Source: Mangifera indica
Lineage: Eukaryota > Streptophyta > Magnoliopsida > Sapindales > Anacardiaceae
Assembly (NCBI RefSeq): GCF_011075055.1
Contig: NC_058146.1
Location: 3,658,001-3,722,000 of the forward strand
Direction: 5' to 3'
Length of the DNA stretch: 64,000 bases
The notes under the pieces were generated by a model, which was given only the letters and a program-made list of their open reading frames with translations, was not told the DNA's origin and ran no database searches. Shown here piece by piece: positions 35,278 through 47,110 of this stretch. Position numbers and translations under genes: made by a program. Every line of letters begins with the position of its first letter. Positions within the stretch are counted from its first letter, which is position 1.

Positions 35278-37902
35278 TTAGCTCTCCAATACCTCACCAT
35301 AATACTGCTTGTGAACCATTTTTCTATAGTCTGCCCCAACTTAATAAATAAATCAAGAGGTAACAGAGAAAGTCTAAAAGAAATTATTAGGAAAAAAAAG
35401 CAAACACCAAAACTCGTTTCTGATTTGCACACAAAACCACAAAAATTTTCCTAGCGTTTTAACAACAAAGAAGTTAAGACAATAATGATGCGGAGGTTTT
35501 GGAAATTTAGAGATTATTTTTTATTTAAAAAGAACACAATCTTAAAGCTCATTTTTGTTTAAATAGCTATATTTAAAAAAATACCGCTAATTTACTAGGT
35601 GATGAAGATATAAACTGTGTCCAACCTTCCTTGTTGCTCCACAGAGCTGCAGCATAGCTGTTAAGAGGACTCTCAGGGTTAGGCTCTGCAAGTGAGAACT
35701 AATGGTTAGGTAAGAACAGGAACATCAGTTACATAATTATAACAATGTAGGGATGAGCAAGCGCACCTCCTAATAAACTTTGAATGGACAATAGAATAGT
35801 TCTGCAGTCATAGGCAGAAGACCACTTGTCCTACGGCGACATGTAAAGAGAAAAATATTTAAAGCAGAACATAAATAATCCAATACCACAACATTCCAGG
35901 AATTTCACCGTAGGTATCCTAGTAGGAAACTAGAAAGTATAGCGAATAAGTGTGGTACTATCTCCTAAAATGTACAAGTAGGTTTACATGGGATAATATA
36001 GCACTTCAAAAGAATATAAAATTCCATCACTTTTCAGGAATTTCAAAGTGTTTTATGGGTTTGGTCAACTAATAGAAATTTCTTCATGAACTTTCAGCTG
36101 AAGATGGGAGTGGAACTCCTTAAGATACTTTGTTCCGTTACCCAAAGATTGACTGAAACACTTCTATGTCATAAGTGTTATTTACAACTTAATGGTTGTC
36201 CTGTCCAACTGATACTATTTCAGATCAGGATACAGAAGTCAATACCAAAATCCCTGAAACAGACTGAGACATTTCTCCTGTCTCATTTGCATGTTGTTTA
36301 CTAGCACATGTTTCAATTGGAACCCTTTTCATAAAGTAGAACAATACCTGAAGGATGTCAAGGCATATGTTGCCAAACTGATCAACATTTGGATGGAAGC
36401 ACATAGTCTTGAATTTGACCTGGGGTGGCTTGAAAGGGTAGTCCAAGGGAAACCGCAAAGAAAGTTTGTATGACAAACCCTCATACATAGTTCCTTTCCC
36501 GCCATCAATTGTGCCGATCCAAGTGAAAATGCTCTCGGCTTCAGGAAAAGCTGAGACTCCAAGGTCTCCTCCGCCCATCTGCATTTGCAAAGAATATTAG
36601 AAATCAAATGAAATAATGACAGCAGATATAATCCTCAGGTTTCTTGTCAAAATATAAAAAAAAAAGATGCTTCTTTTACACAACCCAGAACAAAATTTAT
36701 AATGACTGTAAAAATCACTATATTTTAAGGATGAAGTATATGTCAATCAAAGTTACAAAATAACCAAAAACTAAAGCAGGAAAATGACATTTCTTGATTT
36801 GTCTCACAAGTTTACATACAACATAAGTTGGAAAAAAATAATACATACCATTAGCGACATCAATTCCTTCTGCAGCCTGCAAAAATATAGCTAAAAACCA
36901 TGAAAATCATATAACTGGGAGACCAACAAATTCTATAAAAGAAACACCATGGACTAAACTCCAATATTTCTTCTTATTTCCTTGTTTTTTTTTTTTCTTT
37001 TGCATGAGAAACAGCAGTAAAGCCAAGAAAAGAAAATACTACTTAAACTATTTATAACCAAAAATCCAAACGACTGGCCCAAGTAAAGAATTTTGAGAAA
37101 ACCTTTACTGTATCCAGTATGTTACTCGTCCAATATCACAACTGCACCATCTACAACACAAAACTAGTACCACACACCAAACAAACATTATATCCTAGCC
37201 ACGTGATATGGTTATACAAATTACTTTTGAACTAATTTAACTTTTAATATTATGCACCATTAATTTTCCATATTGAGACTTAGATTTATATCACCCGATT
37301 TCAAATACCATGACATACACAAAAATTACATGATTTGATTGTCTTCATAATTTCTAAAGAACCAACAAAAACGAGATTAGTACTTACCGTCACTTTTTCA
37401 CCCAATTAAAAGTACTAAACTAGTAAATAAAAAATAATCATGCTCGTCTTCAGCAATATCTTACATTAAAAATGTTCCTAAGCTTTCTCAGGAAGCAACA
37501 GGAAATTTGAACTAACTACTCGTCCAACAAAAAAAGCAAAAGATACAGGATTTCTTTTTTTTTTTTTCCTAGTTTTCTAGCCAAACAAACAAAGAGCTCT
37601 GAAATTTTCCGTGAACCAAACGGAAAATTTAGTAAGGAACTAACTAATTAATCAATCATCCGAAAACTAAAACACAAGATACAGAAATTTCATTTTCCTA
37701 ACTTTCTCGCGAAGCAAACAAAGAGCCGAGAAATTTCTTTTGAGATAACAGGAAAATTCAGTTAAAAAAGAAATGACCTCTGAGAAACGGATGTTGAATC
37801 GACGGTGTTCGGAGCTGCAGCTGGCTGCTTCGATGCAGCGGCAGGTGCATGTGGCTGATGGATCGACGAGTTATCGAGCGTCTGATTTGGGCGCACCTCC
37901 AT
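35278..37902 (-). CDS. UBC19: E2 ubiquitin-conjugating enzyme, UBC19/20 (UBE2C/UbcH10) type
   Basis: A 186-residue E2 of the class that works with the anaphase-promoting complex on mitotic cyclins. Exons on the minus strand: 37902-37778, 36876-36849, 36578-36348, 35830-35767, 35685-35626, 35330-35278; GT-AG, all in frame. An Ala/Pro/Gln-rich N-terminal extension (1-40), typical of UBE2C, precedes the UBC fold. H113-P-N115 and catalytic Cys123 (GNICLDIL) are present, then [24 protein letters not shown] and the C-terminal [10 protein letters not shown]. The 17-codon last exon was found by matching this conserved tail. A 919-bp foldback element lies about 98 bases upstream of the ATG, next to a possible TATA box. 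Confidence 0.94.
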
Positions 37903-37984
37903 GATCACGATTACGATCAGTGATCAACGGCGGAAAATTGCTGTCGATAATGATGGCGAGTTAAATTGTTGTTTGCTCGGTTAG

Positions 37985-37991
37985 TTATAAA
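37985..37991 (-). promoter_or_regulatory. Possible TATA box of the E2 gene
   Basis: TTTATAA on the minus strand, 83 bases upstream of the ATG, predicts a start near 37955-37960. The foldback element's target duplication begins 9 bases further upstream. Confidence 0.45.
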
Positions 37992-37999
37992 GAGAAAGA

Positions 38000-38936
38000 T
38001 TAAAAAATGGCCAAACGACTATTTCCCACCCAAGGTTTAGCGTTTTCTCAAAAGTCCCCCCTTTAACTATGGAAACACCAAACACCCACCCATGGCCAGT
38101 TAGATTTAACCAAACCCTAACGGTGGTAGGGGTAAAATCGTCATTTTAGCTATAATATTAAAAATAAACTAAAATAGAATCTATTTTGCCCCCCTAAACT
38201 TTAAAAACTGAAATTTTCCCCCCGCCTAAGTTTTAAAAAATGGCAGTTTCACCCTAGGGTTTGGTTTTGAAATCTCCGACGACCTCTCCGGCTCCGTTGC
38301 CGACGACCGCTCCCTCCGGAAGCAACCTCTCCTTCCGACGATCTCTTTCCTCCCATTTGGAGGTCCGAACGGTGCCCGGAGACGCCGTAGGAGACGAAGA
38401 CTTCGTCGGGAAGACGAAGTTCTTCGTCTTCCCAGACGAAGCCGACGCCGTCGTCTTCGTCTGGGAAGACGATCGTCTTCCCAGAAGAAGACCTCTGGGA
38501 AGACGACCGTCTTCCCAGACGAGGACGACGGCATCGGCTTCGTCTGGGAAGACGAAGAACTTCGTCTTCCCGACGAAGTCTTCGTCTCCCACGGCGTCTC
38601 TGGGCGCCGATCGGACCTCCAAATGGGAGGAAAGAGATCGCCGGAAGGAGAGGTTGCTTCCGGAGGGAGCGGCCGTCGGCAACGGAGCCGGAGAGGTCGC
38701 CGGAGATTTCAAAACCAAACCCTAGGGTGAAACTGTCATTTTTTAAAACTTAGGCGGGGGGAAAATTTCAGTTTTTAAAGTTTAGGGGGGCAAAAGGAGA
38801 TAAAATTTTCAGCCGTTAGGGTTTGGTTAAATCTAACCGGCCATGGGTGGGTGTTTGGTGTTTCCATAGTTAAAGGGGGGACTTTTGAGAAAACGCTAAA
38901 CCTTGGGTGGGAAATAGTCGTTTGGCCTTAAAAAAT
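38000..38936. mobile_element. Foldback Mutator-like element, copy B: 919-bp near-perfect palindrome with 9-bp TSD
   Basis: The element spans 38009-38927, flanked by TTAAAAAAT on both sides (38000-38008 and 38928-38936). It starts GGCCAAACGACTATTTCCCA and ends with the reverse complement. The inverted arms continue almost to the middle (about 38490), where two 24-bp palindromes sit (38461-38484 and 38495-38518, core GGGAAGACG...CGTCTTCCC). The left arm is about 43 bases longer, from an indel around 38130-38200. The interior is GC-rich, unlike its surroundings. Because the arms are so alike, both strands carry a nearly identical 154-codon ORF (38261-38725 and 38254-38718). No transposase domain; non-autonomous. 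Confidence 0.93.
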
Positions 38937-39908
38937 TATTAAATATTTGAATTATTTTTTGATTGGTTTAGAGGTGGTGAGTGTTGGTGAGTGTATTTTA
39001 ATTAATTATTTATTTATTTCCTATTTCACGACGTGATCTGTTCCTGTTGTTCAAGCTATTATAACCATGACTCAAGTTTAGCCACGAAGGATTTAACTTG
39101 ATAGGCTTGGACATAGTCATTTTAGCCGATTATGAATGATGGCAAAAAGAATCTTGTATATATTTTAAACTTATAAATAATTATCTTTTGAAATTTAAGT
39201 TTTTAAATAAAATTATTAGAGAAAAGTCGAATTATTTGATAAAATAATAAATTTATTTAAAATAATTAAATTATTATTATAAATAAGTTCATTTTTTCAC
39301 AGCATAATTCAATTTTCTTCTAATATATTACTTTATGGGAGAATATAAATTTTAAAAAATAATTATTTATAAGTTTGAAAGATACATATGATCTTGATCG
39401 AAAGTCAAAATGACCTTTTTTTATAATATTAAATTAAACTTAAACATCCACGATAATGTTAAATTTAAATTTGAGCTCATGTTTTTTAAAACTCGTCTAA
39501 TATGAATTTAAATTCAAATTCAACTTTTTTATATTAAATCGAACTCAAACAAAAGTAAACTTGAAGTGGCTTAAATCACTGAGACTAACTGATATTGAAC
39601 CCAATATTGAAATGTCTGATGTATACAAAGGCCAAAGCAAATTTGCAATATTTGAATAAAAAAGTTTCATTAAAAAGCTTAAAAATAATAATAATAACAG
39701 AAAAATGCAGAGTACAGTACTTAGCATGCACAAAATGAAGAGAAGGTATAAACTGGACCTATATATTTATATTTATACCCAATTATCCTTACAGGTCATT
39801 TTTATGCAGGCTAGCTCTAGGCTCCTGGTTAAATCATGTACAAGAAATGAACACATGATGATGACTATCAACTTGCAACTGTAAATCCAATTCAACTTAT
39901 CAGCTAAA

Positions 39909-42900
39909 TCATTTACCAAATGAAAATTCCGAAGAACTCATATTGATTTTGTGTTGTGTCTGGATAGGGCCAGGTCCTGGAGGCAATTGCATTGAGCCTG
40001 GTTCTGGCACTGGCTTTGCCACCATTTCTTGTTCACTGGCGGTTGAATCTCCATGATGGTGAGACTCATTGATTTCATAGTGGTTAGGTGAATGCAAATG
40101 GAGGCTCTCGGGGTCCCATCGTTCGTGATCGAAGTTGGAAGGCCTTGCCGGCGACGGATGGTAACTGTCAGAGCTGCGGTTGGGGTAGTTCTGTAGAAGA
40201 TGAACCGGGGACATTCTATGAGTTGGCGTTTGAGGCCTGCTTGAAAAAGGCGTTGTCGCCTCCGAATGTTTGCCATGTTTTGTGTGTTTTTTCGCTGCCT
40301 GATGCCAGTTTTTGAGCGCTGCCGCTACTCGATCGTTGAAGACTGTAGGTTTCATTGTCGAACCCATCTGCAGAATCAAAGAATCAACTTGATTGATAAC
40401 TCAGAAATTGACTACTTTTCCTGATGAAAATCTCTGTTTTTTTTCACTCACTTGAGTCACTAAAGCATAGAGTGGCAGTGTCACGTAACTGCACACAATG
40501 TGTATGATAATCCTGAAGGCAAAACCCCCTTTGTGTTAGAAAAATTGCCAGAAATTTGTGAAATTTGTCATTCAAAATTATAACTCACCCCATTGCCACT
40601 CTAATGACAATCTCTTCTACTCTGTAGTGGAAGCAAGATTTTATGGTGAATTCATACTGCAAAATAAATCAAAAGTTATTAGAAGAAGAAAGTACATACA
40701 TCACAGCTCTCATCTTTTTTTCTCTATGCTTACCGTACTCCATATGAAGAAGGCGAGCTGAAATGCATTTTGAAAAAGAACCAAGTGGATGAGAAAGAGA
40801 AGGAACCGCGGTCGTCCGAACCAGAAAAGATCGTCCCCCGGCTTCACCACCGGCGCACCCCTCACTACATCACCTTGGTCTTGAATCCGCAGTCCCAGCT
40901 TAGTTATGATCACTTGCAGCTTTGCGCCTACCAGCAGAATTATCTGCAAAATTTGCAGCTCAGATTAAAATAAGTTACAAAAGGAAAGGAAAAAAAAAGG
41001 TGAATATGGATTTGGTGCTTACAATCAAGGGAATGAATGGTAACCAAAGATAAGCAAACCATCCTGTTCACCAAGAAAAATATCATTTCATTTTCAGTAA
41101 TCACTTAGAAAATGCCTAAAAATCAGTAGCAGATTGAACTTTGATTTAAAAAAAAAAAAAAATGATACCATTTGTGTTGGTGAGCAAGAACAACATTGCA
41201 ACAAACCACAGAATCGGACTGCAAAAAACAAAACAGAACAAAAGTTAGAAAATTTAGCATAAAAATAGTAGACAATAAGATTTGTTTAATAATTAATGTG
41301 GATTTATTAGCTTGAGAGATGAGAGGGCTGAGGGCCAACCTGATGCCCACCACAACTATGAAATCTTCTTCAAGTGATCTGCTGATGTATTTATTAAAAT
41401 CAAATTTTGTTTCACTTCCAGGTGCCAAATGTGCCTGCAACAATTAAAAAAAATTGAGCCCTATTTGGCAATCAAATTCAGAAATTATTTGTAAAAAAAA
41501 GAAAAGCAGAGTTCTAGTGATTACCATGATAAATCCATGTCTCAGTGTGAGGTAATCAACTTTGGTCACAGATCCAAAGAATTGCCTAAAGAAGCTAACC
41601 TGACCAAGAAAAAAACATTTATTAAAATTTTTTTTCCAAAAATAATAATTTATATCCAGAATATTTAATATTTTTGGTACTTACAATCCATAGGCTAAAT
41701 GCTGACTCACTCCACATGGTCAAATGTCTACGCCCAAATGACGTGTCTCTTGTAAATCTAAACCTGTCTGGATCTGGAGCACAAAAAATTAATAAATGCG
41801 AATTATCCCTCAAGAGAAAAGTCAATAATGACACAACACAAGACTCGCTGCATTGACTCAAAACTAATTTTAAAATCAATATTTCTCCAACTTTATTATA
41901 TATATATATATATTTTTTTAATTAAATCCTGGATTTTTTTTTCGAATTGAACACAGAATATTACACTAAATAAATCAAAATTTTAATTTTAAAATATTAT
42001 TAAAAATTATTTTAATTTTAATTTTTATATTTAAAATTTCACTTATTTATTATTCAAATTACCCTTCAATCAGTGAACTTTTTATATGTTTCACTCTCTT
42101 AAGCTAAAATAAACTTTTTAAATAATACGAAAGTTTGACTTTTATGTTGATTTGAGTACAGTAAATAAATTATAATTATTCAGTTAATATCGAAATTTCG
42201 GTAGAAAACTATAAACTGTTATTTACTCTTCTTACCGTTGTAGTATTGGTACTCAATGGTCTTCGTCTCGTCCTCCCAAACCTTCCATTTCCTCATCTGC
42301 AATATTTACAGGTACCTCAAGATGTAAGAAAGAAGGCACTCAAATCACAGAGAAAAAAAGAGAGAGAATAATTGATACCTTGGTTCTTCCCAAAGCCAAG
42401 ATGGTGATGCAGTAGACAATATGAAAGATAGCTAATATAAATATGAAAATATGGAGCTGGTGAACACCATATGCAGATATCAGTGCAACTTTACCCTGCA
42501 ATATATATGGAATTCACCATTAAAGGACTTAAAGTAGATAATTGCTATGTGAACAAGATAGAGAGAAACTGAAGAAATGAAATCTGTCTTGCCTTTGCCG
42601 CACATACGTCCTCCTTCGCTGCTGCTAAAATTCGGCGAGTGCTTGAGGTTGGATCCAAGAAGGAAAGAAGTCTTCGACTGCCTGGATATTTCTCATCTTC
42701 TTCCTTTTTGCTGCAGGGATGCCATGAGTCTCCAATGCTCTTTGGAACACAAATTTCAGAAATCAATCCTTGTGAAACCGTTAACAGGAAGGATAAAAAT
42801 CCCATAAGCATCAGTTCTGCACCAACAAAAAAATTCAACAATTAAGCTAAGAAAACACAGATTATGCTTCAATATCGTTAGATTTAGTAGTTGCACTTAC

Positions 42901-43189
42901 CTGCCTTGACTTTCTCGAGTGCTTCAAAAAGAGCTCGCTTGTGTTTCTTATCCAACCACTGAGAAAAGAGTGAAAGTATTTGATAATTAGTATCAAACTC
43001 AGTTTAAGCAAAACAGAAAGCCACCCACTTGGAATCATGGTAAAGTGAATGAAGATGAACCGGTTGACTCCTCACCTTTCCCACCATGTGAATGAGATGT
43101 TCGATGAAGATGGATATGGCAATCAGACAAAAGCATACCACAGCAAGAGCCCAGGTTGGAGTTTCCTCCAACGTACGTTCATCTGCCAT
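39909..43189 (-). CDS. MLO: MLO protein, clade V (MLO2/6/12-like)
   Basis: A 573-residue seven-helix plasma-membrane calcium-channel-family protein; clade V MLOs in dicots are powdery mildew susceptibility factors. Fourteen exons on the minus strand: 43189-43076, 42958-42901, 42816-42593, 42495-42379, 42296-42236, 41773-41685, 41599-41525, 41434-41340, 41218-41169, 41063-41023, 40943-40734, 40656-40589, 40512-40452, 40367-39909; every join keeps frame. Hallmarks: TLEETPTWA start, [59 protein letters not shown] and [19 protein letters not shown]. The C-terminal tail has the calmodulin-binding stretch [15 protein letters not shown] and ends near EFSFG, the clade V [DE]FSF motif. Intron 3 uses a GC donor (AAG|GCAAGA). 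The gene looks intact. Confidence 0.96.
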
Positions 43190-43798
43190 TGATAAATCAC
43201 CTGTTTAATTAGTTTTCCTTTACAGAAGCAGTCGTGAGGGACTTTCAATAGGAGATGAAATTCTCCGAAGTGGCTAAAAAGTTGAGGAAATGAAACAAAG
43301 GAACTTTGAGAAAATCAGTTTCTCAGTGGAACTTTGATAATTTGCAAGAAATATGTAGCTCTAGCTGCGTTATATAGACTTGTTAGTAATTGCGTAGTGT
43401 TTGTTTCTTGAATTATTGAGAGCTTGGCAGGTCAAGGCGAGGAAGTTTAAACACGATGACTTTGACCAGTTCAACCTGCTGTAGATTGGGCCCAAAAACT
43501 ATGTCCCACCGGAACTTTGATAAAATCAATTCTCACACTTTAATTTTTAAATTTTTATTTTTCTACCCATTATTGAAAACCATTTTATTTCGTATAAATT
43601 ATTAATTTGTCTTTTTTAGTGAAGTTGCGTGTAAATGAAAAAAAAGCCACAACAAGGGACAAATTATTTTGTCGTGGTGCTACAAACATAACATCTACAT
43701 CTATGAAATCAAATCCAACGATTTTTAAATCCACAAAATTTAACAAAATACCCCATACAAGTTCAGAAATTACTCAAATAAACAAAAGATTAAGGATA
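43190..43798. other. Upstream region of the MLO gene
   Basis: About 600 bases before the first repeat. TTATATAGAC near 43370 (minus strand GTCTATATAA) is a plausible TATA box, about 185 bases upstream of the ATG. Nothing else is recognised. Confidence 0.4.
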
Positions 43799-43965
43799 AA
43801 CGTATCTATTTTTAAGTACACAAATATGTATATATATAATTTATTATTATATGATTAGATACTATTTTATCTTTGATTCTAAATCATTTAATTATTTGAT
43901 GACATATTTTAATTGTATACTTATTTATATACTCAAAATAGATACATATAATTTTATTATAAGAG
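43799..43965. repeat. AT-rich palindromic MITE, copy 7
   Basis: Left GTATCTATTTTTAAGTACAC and right (inverted) TATACTCAAAATAGATACAT are near-complementary; core CTTTGATTCTAAATCATTTA. One of the cleaner copies. Confidence 0.65.
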
Positions 43966-44035
43966 AAACTCTCTCAACTAATCTTTAAATTCTTTTGACC
44001 GTAGCTTTACACATATATATTTGAATTGAATATGA

Positions 44036-44629
44036 GCATTCCAAACTCTAGCGTTTTAAAAAATGACATCCATCCCTTAAGATTTAGTTTTCAAGCTTTA
44101 ACGTTATTGCTAGCATCCTCTCCTCCCAAAGCATCCTCTCCCTCTAACAATCTCTCTCCATTCAGTTGGACGGCCAATCAACCTTGAATGAAGCTTGGGA
44201 GATGAAGAGGCTGGGAAGACGAAGAGCTTCGTCTTTCCAATGAAGCTCTTCGCTTCTCAAGCTTCATTCGACACCGATTTAACATCCAACTGAGTGGAGA
44301 GAGATTGTCGAAAGGAGAGAAAGTTTTGGGAGGAGAGAGATTGTTAGATGAAAAGGCTACAGACAATGATAGTGGAGTTTGAAAACTAAACCCTAGGGTA
44401 GAATATCATTTTTTAAAACTTGCCCTAAGGGGAAAATGATTAGTTTTTCTGGTTTAGGAAGGAAAATAAATAAAATTTTAATTTATTTTTAATATTACAG
44501 ATAAAATAACGATTTTACCTTTAAAACTAATATATTTAACTCTTTATAAGTAGGTATTTAAAATTTTCATAATTTAGAAATAAAAACTTGAGATTAAAGG
44601 ATACTTTGAGTGGAATAATTCGTTTGCCC
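44036..44629. mobile_element. Foldback Mutator-like element, copy C, left end truncated
   Basis: Its interior aligns with copy B: GTTTTAAAAAATGACAT..., then a GAAGCTC/GAGCTTC palindromic centre (about 44190-44270), then the inverted arm with AAACCCTAGGGT and TTTTTTAAAACTTGCC. The right end (...TTCGTTTGCCC at 44629) is a family terminus. The corresponding outer ~150 bases on the left are absent, and no target duplication pair can be found. Confidence 0.7.
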
Positions 44630-44894
44630 TTTATACTAATTACTAGTTTATTTGATCAAATCATACTCATCGTTTAATAATTATTGCTTGAGCAAATCTG
44701 TCAAAATTTCCGTTATTTTGATGTAGCAAGAAAAAGGTAATATATGTATTTAATTAATACAAACTCAATTATTTGCTAATCAACAAAGTAATTAAATTAC
44801 GTTGATAAGATTATCATATCATTGATTATGGTATCAATTATTTAAATCACATTCTTCTCCAATTATTAATTATATAATAAAACTACATGTAATT

Positions 44895-44995
44895 ATTTTA
44901 GGTAAATAAATAAATAAATAAATATTTTGTATATATCATTATATAATTAATTAATTTTAAATTAAAAATAAAATAATATTTATATATATAATAGC
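44895..44995. repeat. AT-rich MITE, partial copy 8, with TAAA microsatellite
   Basis: A (TAAA)n run at 44901-44922 is followed by the family core AATTTTAAATTAAAAATAAA. Confidence 0.45.
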
Positions 44996-46122
44996 TAGAT
45001 AAAATATTACTGTTAATTATATTGTTTATCAATAATTAAAATAAAATGAGAATGGTGCTAAAGGAGTCGTTAGAAAATAATCAACTGAGAAAAGTCAAAA
45101 GTCTGTCTAAATAAATGTGTTCTATTATGGCTTGGCGAAGTTTAGCGGACTTTGAAGATTTCCTTAATACACAACAGACAGATGAATAGGACTTCTGTCT
45201 TCTGAGTAAGAACTGCAAACACGCTTCACTCGTTTCCGACTTGTTCTCATAGTCCAAACCTTTAATTTGGCACGAGTAAAATTATGGGTATAAAACCTTA
45301 AGGATTGATAGGTAGGAAAAGATCAGGGATTACTTGTAAATATTTAGGATTTAAATAATTTTAGTGAAATATATTATAATAAAATTTATTTTTAATTTAT
45401 TTAGTTTGTAATTACAAATTTAAGTGACTATGAGCTTTCAAAGTTTACTGTAAAGGCTTTCCAACTTAACAAAAATAAATAAATATTTTTATTAATTTAT
45501 TTATAATTCTTGCAAAATAACGTAATGATGTGATTAAAAGATTTTAGAGAGAAAAAAATCAATGAAATAGTAAAATAATTAATTAAAAAATATTTATAAT
45601 TTGTTTATTCATCTTATCACTCCAAAATTATGATTGTTTCAATGGTTATAGATTGTTCACTAAACTTAGAATTTATCCTATTTAGTGTGATTGATTCGAT
45701 CTTAAAAAAATGATTTGATTCAAATAAGATTTTTTGTTATCAAAATTAAAAAAAAAAAAGTTACGAAGGTAACTTTTATTTTAAAAAATAAGTAATTAGA
45801 AAATTTATTTATAAAAAAGACAAAACACTAGATCCAATACGCACTAATTCATAAATTTATAACGTTCAACTTTTTCAACTATACTAATTTTATGGATCTT
45901 GAAATTGTAATGAGAGGTAGAATGAGGAAGGAAAAAATTTTTTTAAAAAATTATATAATAATCGAGTTAGTTGAGCTAATAAGTCTATCAATAAGGACTT
46001 TTTTTAGTCATTAGGGTAAGAACCAGGAAGGTTTCCCAAGCTTGCGGGGAAAAGATTGAGAACTGTCAACTGGGTTTAAGCTGTTCATCTTTTAGTCAAT
46101 AATTTGGATAATTCAAAACAAT

Positions 46123-46130
<8 letters not shown>
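44996..46130. other. Intergenic, nothing recognised
   Basis: AT-rich, no ORF of note. Confidence 0.3.
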
Positions 46131-46167
<37 letters not shown>

Positions 46168-46502
46168 CAATAAAATTATGTGTGCTTATTTTTTATACAC
46201 AATTTGTATACACAAATGAGGTATTATCATCTGATTAGATGTTTCTTTATTATATGATGATACATGTTTTAAAATCACCTAATTACATAGTGACACATCA
46301 TTGTGTACATGAATTGTGTATCAAAAATAGGTACACATAATATTATTCATATTTTAATACATAATTTAGATATATAAATGATATATTATTATATAATTGA
46401 ATGATTTTAAATTAAAAATAAAATAATATTTAATTATATAATAATATATTATCTTAAATTATATTTAAAATATATCTATATATATATATATATAATATTA
46501 TT
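46131..46502. repeat. Two adjacent AT-rich MITEs (copies 9 and 10) with TA microsatellites
   Basis: (TA)n at 46131-46163 is followed by a copy at 46168-46346, whose ends AATAAAATTATGTGTGCTTA and (inverted) AATAATATTATGTGTACCTA are clear terminal inverted repeats continuing for about 45 bases. A second copy, 46349-46502, follows with the core GAATGATTTTAAATTAAAAA and another TA run at its right end. Confidence 0.65.
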
Positions 46503-46774
46503 TATTTAAAAAAGGATCGATTCTAAATTAATAAAGAGAAAATGAAAATAGTTTTGAAAAAGTGCGGCTGCTCAAATCCAATGAACAGATTTTGCGATTT
46601 GGTTAATGTGGCCTTGTCAATGAATAAGAAAGCAAGACGTGGACAGGAAAGAGAAGCAAAATGTCAAAGTATAATTTTAGGATTGAATGGTAAGAGTAGT
46701 AGGGCTGTACAAAGTTTATTAATCCAGATAGATGCTTCTACGGGACACATAATTGGATTTATACATTGAACCTA

Positions 46775-47110
46775 TAGGGTTGGATTAGAATCAAACCCGT
46801 TTAAGTTTAGTTTAAATAAGTCTAAAACAAGTCAGTCCTATATAGGCTCGGTTGAGGTAAAACAATTCATCAAATTTTTTAATTAAAAATTTTGATATAA
46901 AATAATATCATTTTAATCAATATGTATTAAACGATATCGTTTTGATAATGAAATAGTTAAAAATTTGAGCTCAAAATAAATTGAGTTGAATTTAAATCGA
47001 GTTTAAGCTAGACTTCTAGGAGCTTAAACTCGAACTCAAACTCAAACTCTATTATATACAAACCTAACTAAACTTGAATTTGATTCACTTCAAATCTAAT
47101 CCTACAAACA
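46775..47110. repeat. Dispersed repeat with AACGA-TCGTT core, copy 2
   Basis: TTTTGATATAAAATAATATC, then TTTAATCAATATGTATTAAA and CGATATCGTTTT form the same centre as at 18.4 kb. The flanks hold AAGTCTAAAACAAG and AACTCGAACTCAAACTCAAA, also shared. Non-coding. Confidence 0.55.

Noticed and set aside
38254..38725. The two 154-codon ORFs at 38.3-38.7 kb as real protein genes
   Set aside because: They are mirror images caused by the palindrome, have no recognisable domain, and consist of GAAGAC/CGTCTTC-type repeats inside a transposon.
46542..46769. 75-codon ORF starting MKIVLKKCGCSN
   Set aside because: No domain, signal peptide or conserved cysteine pattern; it runs into a dispersed repeat.
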